Assembly (NCBI RefSeq): GCF_900129445.1
Contig: NZ_FQVT01000005.1
Location: 62,001-126,000 of the forward strand
Length of the DNA: 64,000 nucleotides
Direction of reading: 5' to 3'
DNA from: Salegentibacter echinorum
Lineage (GTDB): Bacteria; Bacteroidota; Bacteroidia; Flavobacteriales; Flavobacteriaceae
In this document: piece by piece, positions 8,723 through 19,100 of the stretch
How positions within the stretch are numbered: position 1 is the stretch's first letter
Layout: each line of letters starts with the position of its first letter
Position numbers and translations under genes: made by a program
The notes under the pieces: model-generated
Databases searched by the model: none
The model's input: only the letters and a program-made list of their open reading frames with translations
Told to the model about the DNA's origin: nothing

Positions 8723-10549
8723 TTAGTGATTCAATTCTTCTTCGTGTTCCTGGAGCGGTACGTTTTGCGGTACAAAATCCTGCCCTGGGACTACGTAATC
8801 GGTTCCTTTTTCATTCATCTTACTGTAATCGTAAGACCAACGATAAACAACCGGTACCGGACCAGGCCAGTTGCCGTGTATATGTGCTACCGGGGTAGTC
8901 CACTCTAAAGTCGTAGCCTTCCAGGGGTTTTGTGTTGCTTTTTTTCCGTAGAAAATAGACACAAAGAAATTATATAAAAATACAACCTGGATAGCCGCTG
9001 TAATTATTGCTGAAACTGTAATAATTACGTTAACGTCAGCTAAATCGTCAAAATAGGGAAATGCCGTGTTGGTGTAATAACGTCTTGGCAGACCGGCCAG
9101 TCCAACAAAGTGCATAGGGAAGAAAACCCCATAAGCACCTACCGCTGTTACCCAGAAGTGTATGTAACCCATATTTTTATTCATCATTCTACCAAACATC
9201 TTCGGGAACCAGTGGTAAACTCCCGCTATAGCCCCATAAAGCGCCGAAATTCCCATCACCAGGTGGAAGTGGGCGATAACGAAATAGGTATCGTGAACGT
9301 TAATATCTAAAGTGGAATCCCCAAGGATAATACCTGTTAAACCTCCAGTAATAAAAGTAGATACAAAACCTATGGAAAACAGCATCGCAGGGTTCATTTG
9401 CAGGTTTCCTTTCCATAAAGTTGTAATCCAGTTAAAAGCTTTTACCGCAGATGGAATCGCAATCAATAAAGTGGTAAAGGTAAATACGGAACCAAGGAAA
9501 GGATTCATCCCAGAAACGAACATATGGTGACCCCAAACAATGGTTGAAAGAAAAGCAATTGCTAAAAGAGAAGCAACCATCGCTCTATAACCAAAAATTG
9601 GCTTACGAGAGTTGGTAGCCATTATTTCTGAAACCAAGCCCATCGCAGGTAAAATCACAATATAAACTTCGGGGTGTCCCAGGAACCAGAACAGGTGTTC
9701 AAAAAGTACCGGTGAACCACCCTGATGATTTAATACTTCGCCCTGAAGATAAATATCACTTAAAAAGAAAGAAGTTCCAAAACTCCTATCCATAATTAGC
9801 AGTAGAGCTGCAGATAATAATACTGGGAAAGAAACCAAACCTACAATAGCAGTAACAAACAGCGCCCATACGGTGAGTGGTAATCTCATCATGGACATTC
9901 CTTTTGTTCTTAAGTTAATTACGGTAACGATATAATTTATTCCAGCTAATAACTGCGAAGCAATAAAGATTGCCATAGAAATCAACCAAAGCGTCATTCC
10001 CATGCCAGAGCCTCCAATTGCTTGTGGCAAGGCACTAAGCGGCGGGTAAATTGTCCATCCGGCATTGGCAGGCCCAGATTCTATAAAAAGAGAACTAAGC
10101 ATTATTATTGTAGAAATAAAGAACAGCCAATAAGAAAGCATGTTCATAAAGCCCGAAGCCATATCCCTGGCCCCAATTTGCAACGGTATAAGCAGGTTAC
10201 TAAAGGTACCACTTAAACCTGCGGTAAGTACAAAGAATACCATTATAGTACCGTGAATGGTTACTAAAGAGAGGTACATCGCAGGAGTCATAACTCCATC
10301 TGGTGCCCATTTATCTCCTAAGAGCAAATTAAAAATCGCGAAAGACTCTTCTGGCCAGGCGATTTGCATTCTAAATAAAACCGACATCATAATACCCACA
10401 ATACCCATTAATATACCGGTAATGAGGTACTGCTTTGAGATCATTTTATGATCTGTACTAAAAATATATTTAGTAATAAACGTTTGCTTATGATGATGTC
10501 CATGATCTTCGTGATGATCTTGAGCTGCTGCTGTTGCTAATGCTGACAT
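8723..10549 (-). CDS. ctaD: Cytochrome c oxidase subunit I (heme-copper, A-type)
   Basis: The 608-residue catalytic subunit reduces O2 to water and pumps protons in the inner membrane. Twelve or more hydrophobic segments are visible. The CuB and heme ligands are present: WFLGHPEVYIVILPAMG (His-Glu-Tyr region, with the cross-linked Tyr), WGHHMFVSG (paired His), and HDTYFVIAHFHLVMG (heme His). An N-terminal histidine-rich tail (HHEDHGHHHKQ) precedes the first helix; such tails are common here and of unknown use. It is the last gene of the act-cox operon, 33 bases after coxB. Subunit III is absent from the operon. Confidence 0.96.
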   Translation of the reverse strand: MSALATAAAQDHHEDHGHHHKQTFITKYIFSTDHKMISKQYLITGILMGIVGIMMSVLFRMQIAWPEESFAIFNLLLGDKWAPDGVMTPAMYLSLVTIHGTIMVFFVLTAGLSGTFSNLLIPLQIGARDMASGFMNMLSYWLFFISTIIMLSSLFIESGPANAGWTIYPPLSALPQAIGGSGMGMTLWLISMAIFIASQLLAGINYIVTVINLRTKGMSMMRLPLTVWALFVTAIVGLVSFPVLLSAALLLIMDRSFGTSFFLSDIYLQGEVLNHQGGSPVLFEHLFWFLGHPEVYIVILPAMGLVSEIMATNSRKPIFGYRAMVASLLAIAFLSTIVWGHHMFVSGMNPFLGSVFTFTTLLIAIPSAVKAFNWITTLWKGNLQMNPAMLFSIGFVSTFITGGLTGIILGDSTLDINVHDTYFVIAHFHLVMGISALYGAIAGVYHWFPKMFGRMMNKNMGYIHFWVTAVGAYGVFFPMHFVGLAGLPRRYYTNTAFPYFDDLADVNVIITVSAIITAAIQVVFLYNFFVSIFYGKKATQNPWKATTLEWTTPVAHIHGNWPGPVPVVYRWSYDYSKMNEKGTDYVVPGQDFVPQNVPLQEHEEELNH

Positions 10550-10581
10550 ATCTTAAAAGTATATTCTTTATTGTTGTTAAA

Positions 10582-11643
10582 TTATTTCTCCATAGTTTCA
10601 GCAAACGTCTCCTGTTCGCTTAACCATGCATTATACTCCTCTTCGGTCTCTACTACAATCTTCATTTGCATATTATAGTGAGCTTCTCCACAAATCTTAT
10701 TACAAAGTAGGAAATAATCGAATTCATACGAATCTAATGGCGCTTCGCCCTTTGCCATAAGTGCTTCACTGTTCTCTTTACGTATATCGTTAATGGTACT
10801 AACCTTATCAACCATATAATCGCTATTTCGCATTTCTTCGGTAGTAATATCTGGGGTAAAGGCAAACTGAGTTACCATTCCCGGTACTACGTTCATCTGT
10901 GCCCTAAAGTGTGGAAAGTAAGCCGAGTGCAATACATCCTGTGATCTAAATTTAAACAAAACTTTTTGACCTACAGGCAAATGTAGTTCTGATGTAATTT
11001 TATCATCAGATGCATAAGGATCATTTTCGTTTACACCCACGGTATTAATACCCTCTATAAACCGAACATTCGCTTCCCCTAGTGTATTATCTCCTCCAGC
11101 ATATCTCGCCTCCCAGCTAAATTGTTTGGCATACACTTCAATAATAATAGGATCATCTTCTTCACTAATGTTCATTATATCGCTCCAGGTAAACAGACCA
11201 TAGATAATTAAACCCGCTAAAGTAATTACCGGAATAATTGTCCAGATAAACTCCAGTTTATCATTATCTGCAAAAAACAAAGCTTTTTTACCTTTTCTCC
11301 CTTGATATTTATAAACGAACCAGTGCAATAAGGCCTGGGTAATTACCTGAACCGTCATTATAATTCCAATGGAAATAAACATTAAAGTATCTATCTCGTT
11401 CCCGTGCTCTGAAGCCGCTTCTGGAAGATACAGTTTACTCCAGTGCCAAAAACTATAAGCCATCCCCAGGTAAAGGAAAACCATAAAAGCTAAGGTTATT
11501 TGAGCTTGTTGTCTATTGTCCTTATCATTCGCAATAGGCGAAGAATCTGCACCCGGACCCCTGGAAAGGTCAAAAATCTTAGACATTTGCCATCCAGTAA
11601 CGGCAAGAAGGGCTAATATTATTATTACTAAAAATACAGTCAT
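10582..11643 (-). CDS. ctaC: Cytochrome c oxidase subunit II (CuA)
   Basis: A 353-residue subunit that accepts electrons through the binuclear CuA site. Seen: an N-terminal membrane segment (about 1-18), two further transmembrane segments (near 50-68 and 88-108), and another hydrophobic stretch near 134-152 before the cupredoxin domain. The CuA ligands are in DVLHSAYFPHFRAQM (first His) and CNKICGEAHYNMQM (two Cys, Glu carbonyl, His, Met). No C-terminal cytochrome c domain is fused, so electrons presumably arrive from the ACIII cytochromes (ActE/ActA). It lies 34 bases after actF and 32 bases before coxA. Confidence 0.95.
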   Translation of the reverse strand: MTVFLVIIILALLAVTGWQMSKIFDLSRGPGADSSPIANDKDNRQQAQITLAFMVFLYLGMAYSFWHWSKLYLPEAASEHGNEIDTLMFISIGIIMTVQVITQALLHWFVYKYQGRKGKKALFFADNDKLEFIWTIIPVITLAGLIIYGLFTWSDIMNISEEDDPIIIEVYAKQFSWEARYAGGDNTLGEANVRFIEGINTVGVNENDPYASDDKITSELHLPVGQKVLFKFRSQDVLHSAYFPHFRAQMNVVPGMVTQFAFTPDITTEEMRNSDYMVDKVSTINDIRKENSEALMAKGEAPLDSYEFDYFLLCNKICGEAHYNMQMKIVVETEEEYNAWLSEQETFAETMEK

Positions 11644-11677
11644 TTTATACTTTCTTCTTTAATAATCTAAATTAAAA

Positions 11678-13039
11678 TTAATAATGATAGTTCTCACTTT
11701 CTTTAAGAAATGGATTTCCTTTTGGATAAAGCGACTCTTTACCAAGGCCGGCACCCACAACAAAAATAAATAATCCCAGGAAGAATAATAAACTTCCAAT
11801 TTCTGGAATGCCAAAAAACCAATTTGGTCCTATCGTTGAAGGCATAACCAATAGATAGACATCGATATAATGACCTATTAGGATTATTATTCCTACGCCT
11901 ACTACAAAATGTGGGATTCTCTTAAAGTCACTATTCATTAAAAGTAAAATAGGGAATACAAAATTAAGAACTAACATCCCAAAGAACAACAAATTGTATT
12001 CTTCAATTCTCATAATAAAATAAGTCACCTCTTCTGGAATATTGGCATACCAAATTAACATAAATTGGCTAAACCAAAGATAGGCCCAAAATATACTAAA
12101 AGCGAACATATATTTCGCAAGATCGTGTATATGACTATCGTTAATAAAAGTAACATATCCTGCCCTCTTCAAAAATACAGTAACTATAGCGATAACGGTA
12201 ATTGCTGAAACAAACATAGTAGAGAAAACATACCATGGGAAAAGCGTACTATACCAATGAGGGTTCATACTCATAAACCAGTCCCAGGCCATCGTCATTT
12301 CAGTAAGAATAAAGAATATCAAAAAGAATACTGCTGCTTTAAAGCTTTTCTTGTAAGGTCTATAATCATTAACTGCTGCATTAGATTGTTCTACAGAATA
12401 TTTTCTCGCAAAATATCTGTAAACATTCCAACCTATTAAATAAATAATTGCGCGAATTATAAAAAATGGTAAGTTTAAATATCCCGCTTTTAACTGCAAA
12501 ATCTTATCTTTAGCTACCAATTCTTCATTTTGCCAGGGGAAAAAGTGAGTTCCGGCAAAAACCACAATTAATACCACGATTATAGAACCCGGTAATAAAT
12601 ATGCGGTTATACCTTCCATAACCCTAAACAACACCGGGGACCACCCCGCCTGGGCTGCAATTTGAATTGCGTAGAAGACTAAGGTACCCAACGCAATCAT
12701 AAAAAAGAAAAACGCAGAAACATAAATCGCAGACCAGGGTTTGCTTTGCAATTGATGCAATAAATGCTCATAATGCGAATCTCCATGATCACCTTCTCCT
12801 GCTCCCGTGGCTTCAGCATTAGCCGTATTATGTGAAGCATCTTCGGTTGCCTGCATTTGCGCAGTTGATTCGTTAGAAACTGCTGCATGGGAACCATCGT
12901 GATGCTCTTCAGCAGCCATCATTTCTTTTACTTCCTCCACATTGTCTGGTGCAGCTAAAAAACCATACACAAGGCCAATAAGACCTACAACCATAAGAAT
13001 GATTGCAGTTAATTTTATTTTACTAGATAACATATACAT
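11678..13039 (-). CDS. actF: Alternative complex III membrane subunit ActF
   Basis: A 453-residue integral membrane subunit of the quinol:cytochrome c/oxidase oxidoreductase. About ten transmembrane segments follow a periplasmic-type N-terminal region rich in Ala, His, Glu and Gly (about 30-85), placed after the first helix. ActF is a structural relative of ActC. In the complex it completes the membrane scaffold and, on family knowledge, may provide a proton path. It is placed by synteny (after actE, before coxB) and by its membrane profile. An internal ATG at 13033 is an equally possible start. No cofactor-binding Cys/His motif is seen. Confidence 0.9.
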   Translation of the reverse strand: MYMLSSKIKLTAIILMVVGLIGLVYGFLAAPDNVEEVKEMMAAEEHHDGSHAAVSNESTAQMQATEDASHNTANAEATGAGEGDHGDSHYEHLLHQLQSKPWSAIYVSAFFFFMIALGTLVFYAIQIAAQAGWSPVLFRVMEGITAYLLPGSIIVVLIVVFAGTHFFPWQNEELVAKDKILQLKAGYLNLPFFIIRAIIYLIGWNVYRYFARKYSVEQSNAAVNDYRPYKKSFKAAVFFLIFFILTEMTMAWDWFMSMNPHWYSTLFPWYVFSTMFVSAITVIAIVTVFLKRAGYVTFINDSHIHDLAKYMFAFSIFWAYLWFSQFMLIWYANIPEEVTYFIMRIEEYNLLFFGMLVLNFVFPILLLMNSDFKRIPHFVVGVGIIILIGHYIDVYLLVMPSTIGPNWFFGIPEIGSLLFFLGLFIFVVGAGLGKESLYPKGNPFLKESENYHY

Positions 13040-13073
13040 ATTAACGCTTAGTTATTAATGCTTATTCTTCAAC

Positions 13074-13775
13074 TTAATTATTAGTAGTACTCGTTTCGGG
13101 TTGAGTAGCCTGGTTTGATTCCATGTGCTGCTGTGCTCTCATCACTCCTGCCGAAGTTTTATTTGGCATCGCATCTTCATCAACTTCTTCAAAAGCCATT
13201 TCTTCTCCACCTTCCAGCTCGTTTTTCAATTTCATTACATAATGAGCTATTTGCCAACGTTCCTTCTCATCGGTTTGCACTGCATAAGATCCCATAGTGT
13301 TTAAACCATAGTACATAGCGTGGTAAACACTGCCCTGGGTTATAGCACGGCCAGCATCATCATAGGAAGGCACCCCCAATATCTTTTCACGTTCTACTAA
13401 AATTCCTTTACCTTCTCCATTATCACCGTGACAAACCGCACAATAAATAGTATAAAGCGCTTTACCTTCAATCAAGTTCTCTTCGGTGCGTGGTAAAGGG
13501 TTTTCTAAATTTGCTTTAGCATCTGCCCTTCCCTCTGGTGTATCTGGATAATCATAAGGCATCCATCCTCGTGGCACTGTACCTTCTACGGGAAGCTTGG
13601 CCTCCTGTTGGTTTACAAATATGTCATATTCCCCATAGGTTTCATACCCCACTGGCTTGTACATATCTGGAAAGTACTGATAGTTAGGTTTATCTTTACC
13701 CGCACAGGATACTAAAAAGCCTGCCAGAAGAATAACAACTAGTGATTTATAAAATAAACTTCTCATTAGGTCCAT
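13074..13775 (-). CDS. actE: Alternative complex III monoheme cytochrome c lipoprotein ActE
   Basis: A 233-residue protein with a lipoprotein signal peptide (hydrophobic core ending GFLVSCAGK; acylated Cys near 24), a single heme c motif CAVCH near residue 113, and a distal Met candidate further on (MYYGLNTMGSY). ActE carries electrons out of ACIII, here presumably directly to the CuA domain of the oxidase in the same operon. The ATG at 13775 overlaps the actD stop (TAATG), favouring coupled translation. An in-frame ATG three codons later would give an equally good signal. The C-terminus is Gln/Thr/Ser rich and looks disordered. Confidence 0.92.
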   Translation of the reverse strand: MDLMRSLFYKSLVVILLAGFLVSCAGKDKPNYQYFPDMYKPVGYETYGEYDIFVNQQEAKLPVEGTVPRGWMPYDYPDTPEGRADAKANLENPLPRTEENLIEGKALYTIYCAVCHGDNGEGKGILVEREKILGVPSYDDAGRAITQGSVYHAMYYGLNTMGSYAVQTDEKERWQIAHYVMKLKNELEGGEEMAFEEVDEDAMPNKTSAGVMRAQQHMESNQATQPETSTTNN

Positions 13776-14299
13776 TAATTTTCAATTAATTTAATTTCGG
13801 TAGCACCGGTATCATATAGAAACTTTGTAAGATCTTCTACATTATGATTTGTAGCATCCAATTCTACTAAAAAACGATCGTCGGTAGTCCTTAAATCGGG
13901 ATTTTCTGCTTTTCTAAAAGGCCATAATTTACTTCTCATATAAAAAGTAATTACCATTAAGTGAGCCGCAAAAAATACGGTTAATTCAAACATAATTGGT
14001 ATAAATGCCGGCATATTTTGAATAAAACTGAAACTTGGTTTACCTCCAATATCCTGGGGCCAGTCTTCAATCATCATAAAGTTCATCATCCACGTTGCTA
14101 CGGCAAGCCCTGCTAATCCATATAAGAAAGAACAAATTGCCAACCTTGTAGGCTCCAGTCCCATTAATTTGTCCAGGCCGTGTACTGGAAAAGGTGTATA
14201 GACCTCTCCAATATGGTAACGCTTATCACGAATTTGCTTTACTGCTTGCATTAGCAAATCGTCATCTGAGTAAATAGCATGTATAAATTTTGAAGCCAT
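13775..14299 (-). CDS. actD: Alternative complex III subunit ActD (DUF3341)
   Basis: A 174-residue membrane subunit. Seen: an N-terminal soluble part starting MASKFIHAIYSDDDLLMQAV, two transmembrane helices (about 62-88 and 104-124), and a cytoplasmic C-terminal part ending in KLIEN. DUF3341 proteins are the ActD subunit of ACIII. A longer frame exists upstream, but it would overlap actC. The ATG at 14299, one base after the actC stop, matches the family start and gives the tight operon spacing seen throughout this cluster. Confidence 0.92.
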   Translation of the reverse strand: MASKFIHAIYSDDDLLMQAVKQIRDKRYHIGEVYTPFPVHGLDKLMGLEPTRLAICSFLYGLAGLAVATWMMNFMMIEDWPQDIGGKPSFSFIQNMPAFIPIMFELTVFFAAHLMVITFYMRSKLWPFRKAENPDLRTTDDRFLVELDATNHNVEDLTKFLYDTGATEIKLIEN

Positions 14300-14300
14300 C

Positions 14301-16100
14301 TTAATTACTTTTTTTAAGTTTTGTTGCCTGCGATACCCAATCTTCCCTCTTATCGGCATCCGGGAAACGCTCTATCACTTCACTCAATAACTCGAAGTCG
14401 GTTTTAGTAAGTTTACTTACCTGGTTAAATCTATAAATCCCTACCTGGTGTAAACGTTGCTGTAATAATGGACCTACGCTCGTTAGTTTTGTAAGCTCAT
14501 CTGCGGTCTCCGTCTCCGGATTATAAGTTCCTACTCTTTGCAGCATATCATCTAACCTATCTTTTTGAATTTCGGTTAAATTTAATGCATCGGCATTTAC
14601 AGTATCTTCGTGTTCATTTTCTTCATCAAATTGTTCTGTAGTACTTTCATTGATGTTTGAAGCAGGCTCGGCTCCAGATACTTCTGGGTCTACGTGACTT
14701 ACATCATCCCCGTGCTTAGCTCTTAATTTTTTATATTTCTCACCCGAGGATTTCAAAATTGTTTTCACCTCTGCCTGTGCAATTACCGGGAAGGTACGTG
14801 CATAAAGCAAGAACAATACAAAGAAAAATCCTATAGTTCCAATAAAAACACCAATGTCAACATAGGTTGGAGAGAACATAGCCCATCCAGATGGTGTTCT
14901 ACCTTTACTAAGATCTACCACAATAATATTAAAACGCTCAAACCACATCCCAACATTAATAATTGCCGCTACCACAAAGGTCCACATAATATTTCTTCTA
15001 AGGGATTTCACCCAAAGAGTGAGCGGCACCACAAAGTTACAAATGATTAACGCCCAGAATGCCCACCAATAAGGTCCGGTTGCAGCTCCAAACGATAAAT
15101 AAACATAATTCTCATAAGAGGTACCTGAATACCAGGCTATGAAATACTCTGTAATATATGCCACTGTTACAATTCCCCCTGTAAGCAGAATCACCTTATT
15201 CATATATTCAATATGAAGTACGGTAATATAATTTTCCAGGTGAACAACTTTTCTCATAATAATAAGAAGCGTTTGCACCATAGCAAAACCAGAGAAAATA
15301 GCACCTGCCACGAAGTAAGGAGGAAAAATGGTACTGTGCCATCCCGGCACTACCGATGTCGCAAAGTCAAAAGATACAATAGTGTGTACAGAAAGTACCA
15401 AAGGAGTTGCTAAACCAGCAAGCACCAAAGACACTTCTTCGAAACGCTGCCAGTCCTTTACTCTACCACTCCATCCAAAACTTAAAATTCCGTATATTTT
15501 CTTCTGAAAAGGGGTCTTCGCCCTATCTCTAATCATTGCGAAATCTGGCAACAATCCTGTCCACCAGAAAACAAGAGAAACAGAAAGGTAAGTAGAAATT
15601 GCGAAAACGTCCCAAAGCAAAGGCGAGTTAAAGTTCACCCATAAGGAGCCAAACTGGTTTGGAATAGGCAGTACCCAGTAAGCTAACCAGGGACGTCCCA
15701 TGTGAATAATAGGGAATAATCCTGCTTGAAAAACTGCAAAAATCGTCATGGCTTCTGCCGAACGGTTAATAGCCATTCTCCATTTTTGACGGAACAATAA
15801 CAATACAGCAGAAATAAGTGTACCGGCGTGACCAATACCTACCCACCAAACAAAGTTGGTAATGTCCCAGGCCCAGCCAATGGTTTTATTTAATCCCCAA
15901 ACCCCAATTCCGGTAGAAACCGTGTATATAATACAACCTAAACCCCATAAAAATGCTACCAGGGCGATAGAAAAAACGATCCACCAGGATTTGTTGGCCC
16001 TTCCTTCTACTGGAGCAGCAACGTCATTGCTTACATCGTGATACGATTTATCCCCGATAACAAGAGGCTCTCTAATAGGCGCTTCGTAATGTGACGACAT
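14301..16100 (-). CDS. actC: Alternative complex III quinol-binding subunit ActC (NrfD-like) with C-terminal helix-hairpin-helix domain
   Basis: A 599-residue protein. The first 460 or so residues are a ten-helix NrfD/PsrC-like membrane protein that, on family knowledge, holds the quinol site and receives electrons into the ActB clusters. After it come an acidic Glu/Asp/Asn linker (about 485-515) and a compact C-terminal domain (about 530-599) with ELTKLTSVGPLLQQRLHQVG, then a segment ending in EDWVSQA. This reads as the helix-hairpin-helix 'GIGP...WVAQAK' domain found fused to other bacterial proteins such as some L21 and NuoE proteins. Such an extension is not part of the NrfD core; see the findings. 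Confidence 0.92.
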   Translation of the reverse strand: MSSHYEAPIREPLVIGDKSYHDVSNDVAAPVEGRANKSWWIVFSIALVAFLWGLGCIIYTVSTGIGVWGLNKTIGWAWDITNFVWWVGIGHAGTLISAVLLLFRQKWRMAINRSAEAMTIFAVFQAGLFPIIHMGRPWLAYWVLPIPNQFGSLWVNFNSPLLWDVFAISTYLSVSLVFWWTGLLPDFAMIRDRAKTPFQKKIYGILSFGWSGRVKDWQRFEEVSLVLAGLATPLVLSVHTIVSFDFATSVVPGWHSTIFPPYFVAGAIFSGFAMVQTLLIIMRKVVHLENYITVLHIEYMNKVILLTGGIVTVAYITEYFIAWYSGTSYENYVYLSFGAATGPYWWAFWALIICNFVVPLTLWVKSLRRNIMWTFVVAAIINVGMWFERFNIIVVDLSKGRTPSGWAMFSPTYVDIGVFIGTIGFFFVLFLLYARTFPVIAQAEVKTILKSSGEKYKKLRAKHGDDVSHVDPEVSGAEPASNINESTTEQFDEENEHEDTVNADALNLTEIQKDRLDDMLQRVGTYNPETETADELTKLTSVGPLLQQRLHQVGIYRFNQVSKLTKTDFELLSEVIERFPDADKREDWVSQATKLKKSN

Positions 16101-16136
16101 ATTATTTATTTACTAATTAATTTTTAATTCTAATTT

Positions 16137-19100
16137 TTATGCTTCTGAAGTATTCTTTATCAAAACCTGATACACCACGTTAGGCTGCGTACCCAAGCTT
16201 TCCAGGAGATGGTAACTCCTATCATCTTCCTTCAGTTTTACTATTTCAGCATCTTTATTATTGATATCCCCAAATTTGATAGCTCCTTTATCACAAGCTG
16301 CAGAACAAGCTGTTTGGAATTCACCATCTTCCACTTCCCTGCCTTCACGTTTAGCATCGAGAATAGTTTTTTGAGTCATTTGAATACACATAGAACATTT
16401 CTCCATTACCCCTCTGGAACGCACAGTAACATCTGGGTTAATCACCATTCTACCAAGATCGTTGTTCATATTGTAATCGAACTCCTCGTTTTCAGCATAG
16501 TTAAACCAGTTGAAACGACGTACTTTATAAGGACAGTTGTTTGCACAATATCTTGTACCTACACAACGGTTATAAATCATTTGATTTTGTCCCTGGCGTC
16601 CGTGAGAAGTAGCAGCAACAGGACACACCGTCTCACAAGGTGCGTGATTACAGTGCTGGCACATTACCGGTTGGAAAGCTACCTCTGGATTTTCATCCTG
16701 CGGGTTCTCTATCACATCATAAGTATCGAAAGCAGGTAGTTCTTCCAGGGTTTTGGGATCTTCTTTAAAAGTATCACCAGACGAATAATATCTATCAATA
16801 CGCAACCAGTGCATATCTCTAAACTTCCTTACTTCATCTTTCCCAACTACGGGTACATTATTTTCAGAATGACAGGCTATAACACAAGCACCACAAGCGG
16901 TACAAGCATTTAAGTCTATAGAAAGATTAAAGTGATGTCCAATATCCCTATCAAAAGCATTCCAAATATCTGCTTTATCGCTACTCACAGGAACTTCCTC
17001 ATGGTTATATTCAACCTCTGGCATATGGTTCCAGTGCTCTTTAGGCTCATTGCGATATTCTTCTAAAGTAGTTTCTTTAATAATATCGTCACGTGCAGCC
17101 ATTGTGCTTTGTAATTGCACACAAGCAAACTCGTGAGAACCTGAAGCTTTTTCAATACTTACATTTTGAAAGGTCTTAAAATCCTTGTACAGAGGGAAGG
17201 CGTTTACACCAACTCTCATTTCTTCCTGCACAGCCTCTTTCTTACCGTAACCAAGAGCCAATCCTATAGAACCGGCAGCCTGACCCGGCTGAATAATCAC
17301 AGGTACATTATTAACGCTAACATCCCCAAGTTTTATATTCACATAACCTCCGTTAAGCGCTCCATTTGAGACCGTGTAGTTCTCAATATCTAATTTTTCA
17401 GCATCCACCCTACTCATGGTCACATAGTTGTCCCAGGTAGTACGGGTGATAGGGTCTGGCATTTCCTGCAACCACGGGTTATTGAACTGCTGCCCGTCAC
17501 CCATGGAAACTTTAGTATATAAAGACAATTCTATATTTCCGCCTTCTGTCTCTTTAGAAAGATTCCTTCTGGCAGAACCTGAATCTAAAGAAACGGCACT
17601 TGCACCAGTAGTTTCTTCTGAAACAGGGCTGGTAGATTCAAACACACCATCGTGTAAAGCCTTAGACCAACCTTTCCCTAGTTGCCCAGACCAGGTTTCT
17701 TTTAAATAATCTTTATAAGAAGTATTATTTCCAGACCATCTCAACAAACAGTCCTGTAATTGCCTGGTATCAAATAATGGACGAATAGTTGGTTGGGTTA
17801 AACTGAATTTACTAGGTGTAAATTGAACATCGCCCCAACTCTCTAAATAATGCGGAATTGCTGCTACATACTTACAAAGCTTGGCAGTTTCATCATGCTT
17901 TAAGGCAAATGACAAACTTAAGTCCACATTCTTTAAACCTTCTACAAACTCTGAAGCATTTGGCAAGCTGTATGCGGGATTCACCCCTGCGATTAAAACA
18001 GCACCAACACTACCGGAGTTCATATCTTTAACCAACTGCTGTACCTCCCTGGCATTTCCTTTTCTAATCAACCTGGGATTATCGCTGTTAAGAATTTTAC
18101 TCCCAATAGCCTCATTAATCTCTAAAGCCAACAATTGCGCATCGGCTTCCGGGATTCCTGTTACGAAAATACCATTGCTACCCGCTTTTCTCAACTGGCT
18201 TGCGGCTTTTACAACAGCGTCATCAATTTTCCCAGACAGATCACTTGTAGAATTACGACCAACAAGATAGCCGTGTAACGCGACTAATATTTTCTTTTGG
18301 TCTGAAGGCTTAGCAAGCACTCGCTTGTCTGCCTTTGCACCGGTAATTGTTAGGTTCGATTCAAATTGAACGTGTCTTGATATCTTCCCGTCTTTTGGAA
18401 TCCTGCTCTCTGCATAACCGATATCGTGACCACCTCCCTGCCAATCGGCAAGAAAATCTGCACCAACACTCACTATAGTTTCAGCCTTAGCGAAATCATA
18501 ATCGGGCAAAGCACGCTTTCCATACTTAGACTCAAAAGCATCTAAAGCAGGATCTTCAGAAATAGTATCATAAACTACGTGGCGAACATTACCTAATTTT
18601 CCTGAAAATTCATTGATTAATTTGGAAGTTGAGGGACTAGCAAATGTTTGTGTTAGCAAAACCACATCGCCGTTTACGTTTTCCAGCTCACTTCCCACTT
18701 CTTTATCAAACTCTTCCCAGGCAACATTCCTACCATCAATCATTGGGCGTTTCACCCTATTCACATCATACATAGACAGCACCGAAGCATGAACTCTCGC
18801 TCCTCCGGCAGCTCTCACATCGCCTAGTTTATTATTTTCGATTTTAATTGGCCTACCTTCCCGGGTTTTCACCAATACACTGGCAAAATCAAAACCATCG
18901 GCAATGGTAGAAGCATAATAATTAGCTACCCCAGGCACAATACGCTCCGGTTGCACCACATAAGGAATAGAATTGATTACGGGACCCTCACAGGCCGCCA
19001 AAGAAGCTGCTGCTGTACTAAACCCAACATACTTCAAGAAATCCCTACGTGAGGTTTTTGAACTTTTTAAGGAACTTTTATCTCCTAAAAACTCATTCAC

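Noticed and set aside
13775-14359. Longer actD frame starting at 14359
   Set aside because: It would overlap actC by 59 bases and adds residues outside the DUF3341 family; the ATG at 14299 fits.
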